Shown piece after piece: positions 23,061 through 58,022 of a DNA stretch of 64,000 bases. The stretch is from Maylandia zebra. Its lineage: Eukaryota; Chordata; Actinopteri; Cichliformes; Cichlidae. How positions within the stretch are numbered: the stretch's first letter is position 1; every line of letters begins with the position of its first letter. The notes beneath the pieces were generated by a model that saw only the letters and a program-made list of their open reading frames with translations, had not been told where the DNA came from and ran no database searches. The DNA is taken from NCBI RefSeq assembly GCF_041146795.1, contig NC_135174.1, positions 17,628,878-17,692,877 of the forward strand, in the 5' to 3' direction. Position numbers and translations under genes: made by a program.

Positions 23061-24439
23061 AAGTTTGGTTGTGTGGCTTAGTGCTGAGAAAAGCACTAAA
23101 GATGAGATGTTTTATTTGAGGATGTTGGTGGAGCCGTATAGAGAAAGTCAATAGCAGTTGAACTGTCTTTGTGGATCTAGACAAAGCAGAGGAACTGTTG
23201 TTGTTTCCAGTAACTTCTTGTTTCCAGTGGTGATGGACAGGCTGACAGATGAGGTCAGAATTCAACTTGCCAACAATTATAAACAATTACAATACAAATA
23301 ATTACAATACAAGCAATTACATTATCAAATATTGTCTAAGCCATACTTACTGAGTACCAGGAGTAGCACATTGTTTAGTACTTCATTACATCAGTGCAAG
23401 TCATTTGTTTAAAAGCAGTGTGCCCAGTGTTTGTTTTCATTTTCAATTTATTTATTTATTTTACATTTTATCTTTTACTTTTTAAAAACTATCTACATTA
23501 AAGACTAATCTAAAGCCATCGTCTGTGTATCTTTACATTTCCTTAGGATGCTTTGCCAGTAAAAAGTGTCATTCTTGTGTCATAAAGCCTATTTTACTTT
23601 AAGCACGAGCAAACCTTCTATGTGCCGTCAAAGCTAATTTAAAATGGACTGAGGCAAAATAAAAAACTGTCCTGCCATCAGACAAATCAAAATTTGAAAT
23701 TCTTTTTGGAAAACATACATGTTCTTGGCTAAATCAGTACTCAGTTCAAAAGCATGCATCTCTGATGGTATGGGGGTGCTTAAGTGCCTATGGAGTTGGT
23801 AGTTTGTACATGTGGAAAGGCACCATGAGTTTTGAAATATATTTATATATATATAGCTTTTAGAACAACATATGCTCATCCATTTTTCAGGGCTTTATAT
23901 GTTTTAACACAACAACACTAGACTTTATATTCCAACCATTATAACAGCATGGCTTCATAGTAGAAGAGTGCAGGTACTGAAGTGGCCTGCCTCCAGTCCA
24001 GGTCTTTCACCAGCTGAAAACAGTATCATGAAAGGAGTGAAATGAAAATGTACAACAAAGATGACAGACAGACACAAATCGTACAGCATTCATCTCCCAT
24101 AAGTCCAATAATTGATCCCCCTAGTTAACGAATGTTTATGGGCTCTTGTTAAAAGAAGTTTTGATGCCATCAAATTCAAAATCACCTTTTTATTCCTTTA
24201 AAAAGGTACATTTTTAAGATTTGAACATTTAATATATGTTGATTGTTCTACTGTGAATAAAATATGGGTTTATGAGATCTGCAAATCACTGCACTCAGTT
24301 TTTATTTACATTTTATACACCATCCCAACATCTTCAGAACTGGGGTTTTACTGTGCTCATATGCGCTCTTTCTGAATGTGTAACATATTATTAATTCTTC
24401 CAGAAAATAAACGTGGGTGTTGTAGATACCTGTAGTCAG
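23061..24439. other. Intergenic between the tdrd1 and ccdc186 5' ends, no gene seen
   Basis: AT-rich sequence with a short degenerate AATTACAATACA tandem repeat at about 23280-23325 and a TATATA run near 23840. No exon was recognised. Confidence 0.45.
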
Positions 24440-24682
24440 GGCTGGGCTGTCCATGGGCTGGAGCCTATCCTGTATTTACGTCAGACAAACGTCATTTCTC
24501 ACTGGGCTGTCATTGGTTTATATCGTCTCATCGGTTCTCTTGCAGTGGCCATATTTGTTGATGTGTCATATCAAAGTGACTGACTTGTTGTGCGATCAGC
24601 TGGTAAGGCAGGGGAGGTTCAAAGTTCATTTTTACCCCGATTGTCTCCACATCGAAGCACACCATGGGGTTTTCCTTCTCGG
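24440..24682 (+). promoter_or_regulatory. ccdc186: Candidate ccdc186 promoter and non-coding exon 1
   Basis: Contains two CRE-like ACGTCA cores near 24477 and 24490, an inverted CCAAT box (CATTGGTTTA) near 24512, and a donor-like TTCTCG/GTGGGT near 24682. The coding ATG lies in an exon whose acceptor is at 26146, so an upstream non-coding exon must exist; this is the best position seen, but it is inferred. Confidence 0.35.
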
Positions 24683-26146
24683 TGGGTAACTTATAACAGC
24701 CTTTATTAAGCTTTCTTTGATATTTATGTTCGATGCTAGCGCTAGCTGCGCTAAGTCAAGCATGAGATGATTGGATTGTACGAGCTAACACAAGGCTTAT
24801 CAGTGTAGCTTAGCTTTCTAGGCTAACTGCCCGCTTACAGTTTGTCAGTCTGTAGTTTAGCGTTAAACCTATTGTTAGTAGCTATATTTTACTCACAGGG
24901 TGTTCTATGTCGTACGCCAGTCTTTCTTTTCCTTTCGTTTTCATAGCCCTGTCAAGGCAAAATCAATAGCTAGCGAGCTAAAGCCATCAAAGGTGTTGCT
25001 AACGTTAAATGAAGCGAAATGTAGATTAATCAGCAGTAAACACAAGCGGGACGTCGGCCTGCTGTTTACAGCAAGCTCGGACACTTAACGGTATGTTTTA
25101 ATAAGACTGACTGCCTACATTACAATAACTCCTGTGTTATTGCATGGCACCCGTCACTGGAGCATCTTCTGCATTGCATCTGTTAAAGCTGTTGCGCTTT
25201 TACTGCGTCAACAGAAGACGCCGTTTTGTAACTGCAGCCTTACATTTATGACTGCAGGGTAATGGTGAGCTTAATGCTTGTATGTATTAGTGTAAATAAC
25301 ATAAAGAAACTCCTCTTAGTTGGTATAAGAGCAGTGCTAGACGATGGTATTGAAAGAGGTGGGACAAATGAGGAGGATTTCGGGACATGAAACAGAAAAG
25401 GGGCGTCACGATTACACATTGTTAAAGGGAGAATAACTTAAAGGATCCCAGTTATTAATAATCATAGTAATGAATAACACGGTAAATGCTGAGAAAACGC
25501 TATTTAAATAAAAAAAAATTGTAATTTAAGGCTTCAGACTCAGATAGGACGGCTTTGTTTACTAACCTTAAACCATTTAGAGCAAATCTGCTAGCAGACA
25601 CATTTTCTTAAATTATAAACTGTCTTTAATTTCTTTTTCTCAGCCATTGCTGTTTTATTTCTTATTCTTTACGTTGACTGGAGAGTATGAGTCCCTTCGA
25701 AGTGTAATAAAAAGTGAAAGTGAATGAATTCATTAAACAGGATGTTTCTAATTGTGGGACTTCTGAATGCATGTATTTTGAAAGCAAGTTCAGGCTTTGC
25801 AGTAATCGTAAATGCCTATCTTATGTGTGTACCATGCTCTTCAAGCTGTATCTCACCACAGGTTTTTCCAGGTCCACACCCCTTTGTGTGTGTCGCAGCA
25901 AATGAGGCTGTATGTTGGGAAATTCTTTGAGTTTAGGCTTCCTTTTGGTTGCATAATAAACTACAATGAGGAAATTTTAAGCTTAACAAGGAAGGGAAAA
26001 CATGATAGTAATCCAGGTGCTGTATCTGTGACTTAAAGGAATTTCAGGTTGTTCACGGAAAAACTGCTGTGTTGGTGTGAATAAAACAAATAAATAGTTT
26101 AGGTCTGCTTCCATTCAGTCTTTTTTTTTTTCTCTCTGTCACACAG
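24683..26146 (+). other. Presumed ccdc186 intron 1
   Basis: No coding signal. It ends in a strong acceptor: a T run, then TCTCTCTGTCACACAG before exon 2 at 26147. Open frames at 25714-26036 show no domain. Confidence 0.4.
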
Positions 26147-26199
26147 ATTTGAGTCAGAGGAGGACCTGGGTACACCTCAGTCCTGCTTCAGATACATAA

Positions 26200-48609
<22,410 letters not shown>

Positions 48610-50246
48610 CACGACCGCCTCACAGGCCCGAGAACTATTTGAGGACCTCTGTTTGTTTTTGTTTTTTTACACGCATGAAGAATGAGTTGAATGTCTAAGT
48701 GCCAGCAGCCTGTTTCGTGAAGAAGCACTCAAACTCTGTTTCTGTCCATTTGGGGAAAAACAAGTTATCTAAACCTACTTGAATGATCTCTATTCCATCC
48801 ATATTGTAAAACTCCCTCTATTTTTTGCCTCTGACACAACGAATCTTCCTCTGGCTCACCTCTGGATCACCCCCCCCTCCCGAGCCACACCAAGAAGACT
48901 CTTAACGCCAGTCGCTTCTAGCTTGAAACTTTTAATTGCCTTGTAAAATAATTGACTTCATTCTGAATGTATAGCAAATTCTACCTGGAGTGTAGCTAAA
49001 AGAAAAAACAAGAGGCAAAGATCCTGACATTCTGACACATTAGGCTCCACAGATCTCCATCCATCATACGGTAAATACACTGAGATGATCTCATGGCCAG
49101 CATGTTCTCTCTGTCTCCAAGCCAAATGTATTATTGTTATTATTGCTGTTATTTTTTTAAAGACTGCTTCCTCAGCTTGACAGCACGCCACTCCATATTT
49201 AAAGGTAAACCTGAAGAAAACAGATCAGCCGTGGCTGGTGCAAGATTGTGAACCAAGGTTCTTCACATCAGCAAGACCTGACCATCTGTGCGACACCGCT
49301 GCTAGACTTGAAAGGAAGCAGACTGCTTCAGTTTCCTCCTGGCAGCCATCAGCAAATCCTAGAAGCAGTCCACAACATATTTTCACTTATTTTCTTTTAG
49401 GTTGGGTTAAAACTGAGTTTTATTTTAGTACACGTGATTTCATATCTGTTATTCTTTATCACTCACTTTCCTGTGGATTTCTTTTTTTTTTTTTTTTTTG
49501 CTCTCAGTTTAAATGAATGAATACCTCAAACATTTTAGTCCTTAACCTTAGTGTTTAAACTCAGATTGTAGGCAGTTCATTAGCATCAGTTGGCAGTAGC
49601 CCATCTAATCCAGACAAGATGTGTATGTCTCGGCTTTCCGGCGTCATTAGCATTCCTCATATTTTTGGCAGATGCTCAGTGGTTGGAAACTTTTTTAGCA
49701 CCATGTGTATAATATGATTTGGTAGGAGGTTGGGGGAGAAAAAAGAGACTGAAATGTTTAGGTATTCTTGTCACACTCCTCTTTTTTCTTCTTTTTTTTT
49801 TTTTTGTAGCGTCACTGAGTCCATTGAAGTAAATCAAATGTAGATGAATCAAAGGGAGAACAGAAGATCTGTAGCTATAGCTCAGGAAAGCCAACAGAAA
49901 TATATCCAGGGACAAAGTGCAATGCTGATCCTATTTGTTTTTCTTTTCTTCTCTTTTTTTTTTTTGTCTTTTTTTTGTGTTTCTGAACGTGACTGTCTGT
50001 CTCCATGTGGTCTGTTTATCGCTCATGTCCGTGCAACAAGCACCTGTCCCAGTGTGTGTGTGGATATTTAAAATGGTGTGTGCATGGCTGCATGTGTGCC
50101 TTTTTGTTAACCTCTCGAGCCTCGTTGTGTTTACACCTTGTGTACATGCTTCAGCTGTCGGGGCTTATAGGCTTTAACCGGAGTTTGTTCCACCGAGAGG
50201 GAACGTGCGATTTGCATTTAGAGCAGAGTCTGTCAGCCAAACGAAG

Positions 50247-50282
50247 ACGCGCGCGCGCGCACACGCGCACACACACACACAC
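50247..50282. repeat. Alternating (GC)n(AC)n purine-pyrimidine tract
   Basis: About 36 bp of strictly alternating pyrimidine-purine sequence with a GC core followed by AC, a classical potential Z-DNA former, inside the presumed ccdc186 3' UTR. Confidence 0.8.
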
Positions 50283-50578
50283 CTGCAGCTCAGCATCCCC
50301 GAGCTACACACAATAATGCTTTTGTCTCTCGCTGACAGCTATTTAAGTAAGAGAGATACACATTCGCAAACACTTTGGATGAAGGGAAGAGAGCAACTCA
50401 ATTTAACAATGCCAGTCTCTCTTCAGTTGGTTTGATCTGATTGCAGAAGCTGTCACAAAAGATAAGCCTCCATTTCTTTTTCTTTTTTTTTTCCCACAGT
50501 CTGAAACGGGCTTTTATGGGTCACGCCAATTCCCCCCCCAATTCACCCTGAGGCTATGTTAAAATGGACCACTATGTT

Positions 50579-50584
50579 AATAAA
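50579..50584 (+). terminator. Proximal poly(A) signal of ccdc186
   Basis: AATAAA in the presumed 3' UTR, about 2 kb after the stop codon, followed within 60 nt by GT-rich sequence. Confidence 0.5.
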
Positions 50585-51347
50585 GATGAAAGTTTCCAGG
50601 ATTGAGTGCGCGGAGTCTTTAAAGCCTCTCTATTTCTGCACAGAGGTTTCGGTGTGTTGACTTTTTTATTTCATTCGAACTGACTTCATTGCGACGTGAG
50701 CTCAGTATGCAAGCGTGCAGGTAGCAAACCTGGAGTTTGTGTCTTCATTCTGGGTGTTATTAGCCTTTTTTAGCTGATTTTCAGTGAAGTTGCATTTTTG
50801 CAAATTATGCCAAATTTTCATGCATCTTTAATCAAGAAGTAGGTGCTTGCTGCTGAATAAGGTGATTAACAGTCTTGTATTTTGGCAGTTTGCTTCTGGC
50901 ACAGAAGCATAATACAGCCTATGCAATACAGTCGCATGGGATTGTCCAAGTAAATCCTCCGAGGCATGCTAATACGCGGCGTCTGATTTTTGGTCATAGC
51001 GTGTCAACTCGAGAGAGGCGACGTTCCCGCTGATCCAACACGATTCCACAGCCTTGAAATGAAGCCATGCTGCAGCATTGTGCGGCTGACTAAAACAAAC
51101 CTCACGTTTCCCTTGATGAATATGAAAACATGGTGTTCAGTATGTGCGAGTGCCGATCTGTAAAAGAAAATGAGAGAAGTTGCCATTATTTGTTTTCCTG
51201 CTGTGCAATGATTCCCTTTGATCTGTCTTGTGGAATATTCAAACTGTGATTATATTATACATTTGTAGATATGCCATTGTGTAAAATTCTGATGAGATGT
51301 TTTAAAAAAAAAAGATTGTGGATGATGTACATACTATGTTTTCAGGG

Positions 51348-51353
51348 AATAAA
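51348..51353 (+). terminator. Distal poly(A) signal of ccdc186
   Basis: AATAAA about 2.7 kb after the stop codon, followed by T-rich and GT-containing sequence after 51370. It is a plausible alternative distal end. Confidence 0.4.
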
Positions 51354-51825
51354 AGGAGATGAGTCTTAAGTTCATCTTGAATGTTCTGCAGCAGTCTTGC
51401 TTTGTGCTTTTCCTCCTTCCTGTTGACACTAACATCTGTTGTCCTGGTTTCTGTTTATCGGGCGTGGTGGAATTGAGCCTAATTCAGGTGACAAAGCGAT
51501 TTTTGCACCGAGATGACCTCCCTCTCAGTGACTTTTGTCAGCTTTAGGTCCCACTTCAAAAGCAGCGGTGTCAGCGGTACTTGAGGTCATGCACGTCGCT
51601 GTGCCGCTGTCCATCAAAGCAATCTTCCATTCAGAGGATTTAAAGTCCAAACTGCTGCTTCACAGACATTCTCCTCACTGGACCTGAACGGCGCACCAAG
51701 CTGGAGCACGTCCATTTAAATATAGATATAAGTCCATACATTTTTGCTAATTTCCAGAAAGCAAATAGTATTTTTCCCTTTTCGCACCTTTTTAAATATG
51801 TGGACTAAGTGTCAACAGAACTTTG

Positions 51826-52775
51826 TTAGGTACACCTGTTCTACTGCTTGTGAATCTAAATATCTAATCAGCCAATCATGTGGCAATGCATTTACCGATG
51901 TAGACATGGTCAAGATGACCCACTGGAGTTCTAACTGGGCATCAGAAAGGTGATTAAAGTGATTTTGAATGTGGCTTTTCTGACCATTTCAGGAACTGCT
52001 TCTCTGCTGGGATTTCCCCACACAATCATCTCTACGGTTTACAGAGAATGATCAGAAAAAGAGAAGATATCCAGTGAGCGGCAGTTCTCTGGGTGAAAAT
52101 GCCTCGTTGATGCCAGAGGTCAGAGGCTGCTCTGAACTGATAGGAAGGCAGTGACCACTCATTACAACCAGGTGCCACTCCTGTCAGCTACGAACAGAAA
52201 ACTGAGGCTACAGTTTTCAGGGCCAGAAAAAATTGAATAACAGAAAACAAAGTTGTTTCCTGGTCTGACAAGTCTCCACTTTTACGTTTGGATGGTAGAG
52301 TCAGAATTTGGTGCAAACAGCATGCTAGCATGGATCATTGGTTGGTGGTGGTGTTATAGTGTGGGGGATATTTTGGGGGGGACACTTTGACAACTGAGCA
52401 TTGCTTAAATGCCACAGCCTCAGGATTGTTGTTAGCCATGTCCATCCTTTGATTACTAAAGCGTTCTGATCTTCGATGGCTGCTCCCAGTTCAGATCATC
52501 TCATACTGTTTTCTTGAACATAGCGGTGAGTTCAAATGAACTCCACAGCCACCAGATCTCAATCCAGCAGAGCCAGTTTGGGATGTCGTGGAACAGGAGC
52601 TTTGCATCACGGATATGCAGCAACTGTTTGATGCTCTCATGTCAGTAAGGATCAAAATCTCAGGAATGTTACCGGCCCCATCTTGAATCTATGTCACGAA
52701 GAGTTCGATCATTTCTGGAGCTAAAAGGGCATCTAACACATTACTAGCGAGGTATACCTAATAAAGTGTCTGTTG
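51826..52775 (+). mobile_element. Tc1-like transposon relic, near full length
   Basis: Starts TTAGGTACACCTG and ends in 'ggtatacctaataaagtgtc', the two ends of a fish Tc1 family. Between them is decayed transposase in plus orientation, for example 'aatcagccaatcatgtggca' near the left and 'gtctccacttttacgtttgg' in the middle, with many frameshifts. Same family as 6790-7141 and 9197-10096. Confidence 0.75.
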
Positions 52776-54919
52776 AGTACATGCAGACACAATCAGAGAA
52801 AAGCAGTGGATCTGACACAGGTTAAAGAGGAGTTCCAGGTTTTGTATCTTCAGAGGGAGCTGCCCAAAAACTGCCTCAAGTTTATTAGCAGAGTTTGAGA
52901 GAAGGTGCAGTCTACCAGGCCACCTTCTAGCAGCTGAGGTACCATGGCTGCCGTTTTATGTCAAAATCTCAGTTATAAAAGCCTTTTTTGTTTAACAATA
53001 CCCTTAGTCATGCTGCTCAGTCTGCTCACATCAAAATTTTGCATTACGCACATGCTCTCTCATGGTTATGCACATGTACAGACGCTGAAAAACGCCTACA
53101 GAACAACTGAAAGCACCCTGTCATCAGAAATATCATAATTTAGCGGCATAAACAAGACATTTCTTTCATTATTCTCGTCACGTAGGGGTGAAAGTTCCTA
53201 TTTTCTCCACGGGCACAGTAGCAGGTTCAAATATCCAATTCAGGCGAATGGTTACTGAGAGGCTATTTTTAGCTCACAGATAGCGGATTCTCCTATCAGC
53301 TTAGATGACCACCCTTGAATTCATAAAGCATTGCCCATGTCCTTTAGCCGGAGCACCAACCTTGACAAGAGCTCTTAAGGTATAAAGATAACAAGTCTAT
53401 CCTGTCAGTCTGTTTTTTCACTGTTTCCCAGCCCAGATTTAGGGAGCCTCCTGCAGTAGCTGTAACATTAAGATAAAAAAAATATCTGAATATAAGCAAG
53501 TCCTCATAACGACCATCATTACATTCCACTTATTCTCTTTTAACTTAAGTGTTATGTAATTCTGTGCACAAAAATAACCCTTTAATTGGGAATATTCATG
53601 TATCCGTCTGGTCCGTCCTATCTGTAATGCTTTGATTATATGCCACTCTACGCTCTGCCTCTTCAGATGCTTTGTCTCGGCCTCTAACATGGAAATTTAG
53701 ACAATTAATGTTCTCCAGAGCGGCGGTGCATTAACAGCCTAAATTTTTGTCTTGTTCGTTGAGATTTGTGTTTGATGAAAAGGTGCAGAGCTGCAGGTTT
53801 TGGCCGTTTGGACAACTATTCATGGTTTCACATTAAACCAGAGCTACATGTGGACGTGTCTGGACTTTGTCTTGTGTATGTGGGGCCAGACGAGATACAG
53901 TCAAAGCCTTGGGGGGAGTGATAACTGCAGGGAGTCAGCAAGAAAGGTAGCGATTGAGTGTGATGAAGGCTTTTTAAACGGCCCGGAGTGTAGTTTCAGT
54001 GCTAGGGAGCGGTGCAGGGAAACCAAGCAGAAACTCTAGCTTTATTAAAGAAACTCTAGCATTAAAGGAAAAGATGCCCTGAGAAAGCCTGAACCCGTGA
54101 TTCCCACTTGATTTGTGACCCTGCTGGAAAACGCTGGAACTCATCTGTAACAAAACAATACTCTACCATGCACACTTTTCAATGTGGTTAAATAACCATA
54201 ATTTATTAGCAATTTATTAACACTTTTGCTCTGCATGTTTGATCACTCATCTAAATGAGAAGTTCAGATAAACAAGAGACGAGCTGAGTAGGACTGGGAG
54301 GAATTGCTGGTGGGACACAGTGACCTTCACTGCGAGGGGTTAAAAACCCCAAAGTCACAAAAGGGCACTTTTCCCCTTTTAGACTCAGCTTGGTCTCTCG
54401 GGAGCTTTGAACGCTCTGTGAAGCCACTCATCATGGGAGTGCAAGTCCACCTCTCGAAATACAACGCTGTTGTGAAGGACCAATCCATCTGACCATGAGT
54501 GATTCATTATATAAGAAAGGGACTTGGAAGGATTAGAAGGTGCCAAAAAATAAACATCTCCATATAAAATACCTTGCGGCGCTGACATTTTATATGTGCG
54601 GGAAGATGTGGACTTGGTAATAACACTTGCTTCCATCATTGTAGTCGCTGGAAAGAGGAGTTTAAGGTTGGTAACCTAAATATTTTGACACTTTCAGATG
54701 ACATCACTCCGTTTTATTATGAAACTGGAGCCAGCAGTTCATCACAAGCCTAGAAACAAGGAAAACTGCTAGATTATTTTTGTCCACTACATGCAGTACT
54801 GCAAAACTGTTTTGAGTCACACTTGATTTCTTTACATTTTTTGAAGTAAGAAATAGGTACAGCAAGTAATTGAAACATATGCAAACATACATGAGGATGC
54901 TATCTACGTATAAGGCAAT
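52776..54919. other. Intergenic, no gene seen
   Basis: No supported exon. Short frames at 53344-53690 and 53800-54039 lack domains and splice context. Confidence 0.45.
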
Positions 54920-55400
54920 ATCAAGCCTGAAAGTCAATATTTGGTATGACCACCTTCGTTCTTTAGGTAGTCTTCAGGAATAGTTAAAAGACATTTTAAA
55001 ACTCCCCTTTGGATGTTGTCTGCCTTTTTTTTTTCCCTGTTCTCTGTCACGATGATCCCACACGGCTTCAATGATGTGCAGGTCTGGGCTCTAGGGACAC
55101 CAATCCATGACTGATGGTGTTCCACTGTGTGCTTTTCTATCCAGGTATGTATTTACCTTAATGGCAGTGTGTTTGAGATCACTTTATAGATGTTATTGCA
55201 TAGTAGAGCAAAATATGATGGTACTTTTCTTTGTTCTGTTCCCCACCAACAGCACTTTAGCCCTACTCAGCCCTAAGCTATGACAGAGCTTCCTCCATGT
55301 CTAAAGCCATTACAGATGACTGTTCTTCTGCTCTAGATGGCTTTTCATCCTTCACTTGTCCAGTTTCCTCAGTTTTTTTAAGGACACACTGCACAGCGGG
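54920..55400 (-). mobile_element. Tc1-like relic, minus strand
   Basis: Begins 'aagcctgaaagtcaatattt' and contains 'atgatcccacacggcttcaa' and 'ctagggacaccaatccatga', the complement of a Tc1 transposase C-terminal region (the SPDLN..E..W-type segment). The copy is truncated and frameshifted. It is related to 38775-39520 in opposite orientation. Confidence 0.6.
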
Positions 55401-57335
55401 CTGAGATTTGCTAAATTTCCAACTAATAGCGCTTTTGAAATCTCATTGTTCATGCAAAAAAATCCAATTTAAATCTGCCAAACTGTGTGAACGTTCACAT
55501 TTTTCATAGATTCAACTAAAGAAATGTGAACAAATTATGTGTTTTTGTGAATTCTGCCTAAAGGTATAATTTAAACGTTGTTCTTTGATTAGTCATCTGT
55601 TATGTGTAGACACAACGCTGCCGCCTATCTTGAATTAAGAGCCTTTTTTATACTTGAATGTAAGTGTTAATTGGTTTAACAAATGAAAAACAAAAAGAAA
55701 ACTTTGAAAGGCTTTTGGGAAGAACTATTGCTGAAGATTCCTTTCAAAATTACAAGAAAGTCTTGCTTTTGGAAGCAAAATGTTATTGCCTAATAGAGTA
55801 AGCCTGCATGGGTGGAGATGGTTTCTGCTACCTTTGAAGAGAGGCACCTGCTTCCCAGTTGCATCTTATCATAATAACATCTTGTGATCTAACCTTAGTG
55901 TCCAAATATTCTTTTAATCATGATCTTTGTTGGTACTGAGTCTCATCCTGGACACTAAATCTCAAGCAGTCAGACAATGACTCATCAGCTTCTTGGGATT
56001 CGAATGTAGGATTTAGAAAAAGGTCAAGACTGAGGCTGGCATGGCAAGGAGCGACTTGGGGAGAAAGTCGGAGAAGGCTTTAAAGAGCCGCAGTGCATCG
56101 ATGCTTGATATGTTACTCATTTCATGAGAGAAAGAATAAAAATGGAGGAAATGAAGATGAGTACTGCACTGATCAGTGTGTTCATCTATGACTGTCAGAT
56201 GGACTCTTAAAAGAAACATTTATGCTGATGTACCTTATCTACCCCAAGGCTGTTTGGATAGCTTATTAGTGCCAAGTTCTTTGATTTAAAAGCTACACTG
56301 TTCCCGGACTTGTTTGTTTGGTATGTTTGTTTGTTTGGTATCAATCTGCCCTGAGCTTTGTTCTAAAAGGAACAAAATCAGCTTCACTGATGTTAATGTT
56401 CGATATGAAGACGAAATGTACCTCAGTCGTTCCTGTTCCTGTTGCAAATGTTCCAAAAAGCAGTTATGCTTTCATGAATGTACTACGCGTGGCTTATCAT
56501 TTCCAAAGTAAGTCAGTTTGCATCACTAAAGTTGAGCATAAACGCTGACCATCGCTGACCACCTTCACCCAATCTTCATGCAAGCTACAATCGCAGCAAG
56601 CCGAAGCCCAGCAGATGGAGACCGCAACGTGCCAAGTTCACACGGGCAATCCAAACAGATGGACACATGAAGTGTAGCACCTGCTTTTGGCAACGCACCT
56701 CAACACGTACAGCTTGAGTTAGAGTGGAAAAAAGTCACAGGGGATTTCAATCTTACAGGGTTGAGAGGTTTTGATTAGCCAATAGAAGTCGAATTTTGAT
56801 CATCAGAGAGACATGTGCCAGCTACAGGGTCTGTATGAGTTCACTTTGAAATGGTTTACATTCATAAAAAAAGATAAGCTTTTTTTTTTTATCTTTGTGG
56901 AGCACTTTTTATGATCCTGTTGCATAAATTTAGCATATCTGTTGTTTGGGTTTGATAAGACTGTAATAATCAGCAATCAGCAATAATTATCTCCAGGTGC
57001 TGACATTTGTAGCTTTCAGCAATTTGCGCTTTTGTTTTTCTCGCTCAAAGATTGTAACAGCCTCCCCTGGAACACCACCCGCTGAAGAAAATGATTATTT
57101 GCATTAGCATTTTACAGAAACTGTGTTTCTAATCATGTTTCTGTTGGATCTATTTATTATTTAGAGGATGCTTAGTGAAAAACATCATGAAGAAAATGTA
57201 TGTCAGCAGAGATTAATCAAGATTCACAAAGATTGCTCTAATTGTTGCAGGGGTTTTTTTGTTTGTTTTTTTTAATCTACTTGATGATTTTGATATTTCT
57301 CTCGGTCTTTAATCAAGAGCAGAAGGCTGTAGGAG
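55401..57335. other. Intergenic, no gene seen
   Basis: AT-rich with no supported exon. Open frames at 56013-56548 lack recognisable domains. Confidence 0.45.
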
Positions 57336-58022
57336 GTGGTTGGCATTGACAATATTCATAATCTGGACAAGAATCCATGCAATAACTGGATGAAGCTTCG
57401 CATCTGTTGGCCGAGAGGATCTGAAAGCACTCCAGACACTCCCTTGAAGTTTCAGCGCAGCGTTGATGAAGTGCTTTTGAAGGTCATGAAAAATGTTCTT
57501 ACAAAATATCACCATATTTCAGAGACTATAAATAAACAAAAGGTTTAAGAACAGTCAAAGGAAATGAAGTTAAGTAAATATTTTCTGCACCTATGAAACA
57601 GGAAAAATCCAGCAAAGACCTGACGCAGCACCTGAGATGAGCGTTTGGCCTTTTTAGTTGATTTGTCTACTGGTCACTGAAGATTTATCAGAAATGGTCT
57701 CACTGGTAGCTGGCTGTGAAGAAGCCATTCTTAAGGAAGGGAAACAGAAAAAAGGCTGAGGTATGCCAAACTGCTCCAGAACTGGGTTGAAAAATAAGTG
57801 GAAAATTTGACATTTTGGGGTTACACTGTTGTCCCTATGTAAGGGGAGGTTCAAATGTTGTACCAAACATTGACTTTCAATCTTGTTACTGCTTTTTTCT
57901 CATACACTGTAATTCCATTCCTGTTTACACATCTGTTAATAGATTGTTGCAGCTATTTTACATTTTTCCTACTAAAAAATTAAAACGTTTTGAGTGGCTC
58001 AAGGCTTTTGCACAGTTCTAAA
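57336..58022 (+). mobile_element. Probable Tc1-like relic, rearranged
   Basis: Contains 'caataactggatgaagcttc', 'cagcaaagacctgacgcagc' and the end 'ggcttttgcacagttctaaa', reminiscent of the family at 38775-39520, including its shared 'cagcaaa-acctgac' segment. Order and spacing are scrambled and no transposase frame survives. Confidence 0.45.

Larger units (their letters stand above)
48610..51370 (+). other. ccdc186: ccdc186 3' untranslated region (up to about 2.7 kb)
   Basis: Follows the TGA stop without a recognisable new gene and contains several long U-rich runs (near 49480, 49790 and 49953). Two AATAAA hexamers suggest alternative ends near 50600 and 51370. The extent is inferred. Confidence 0.5.
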
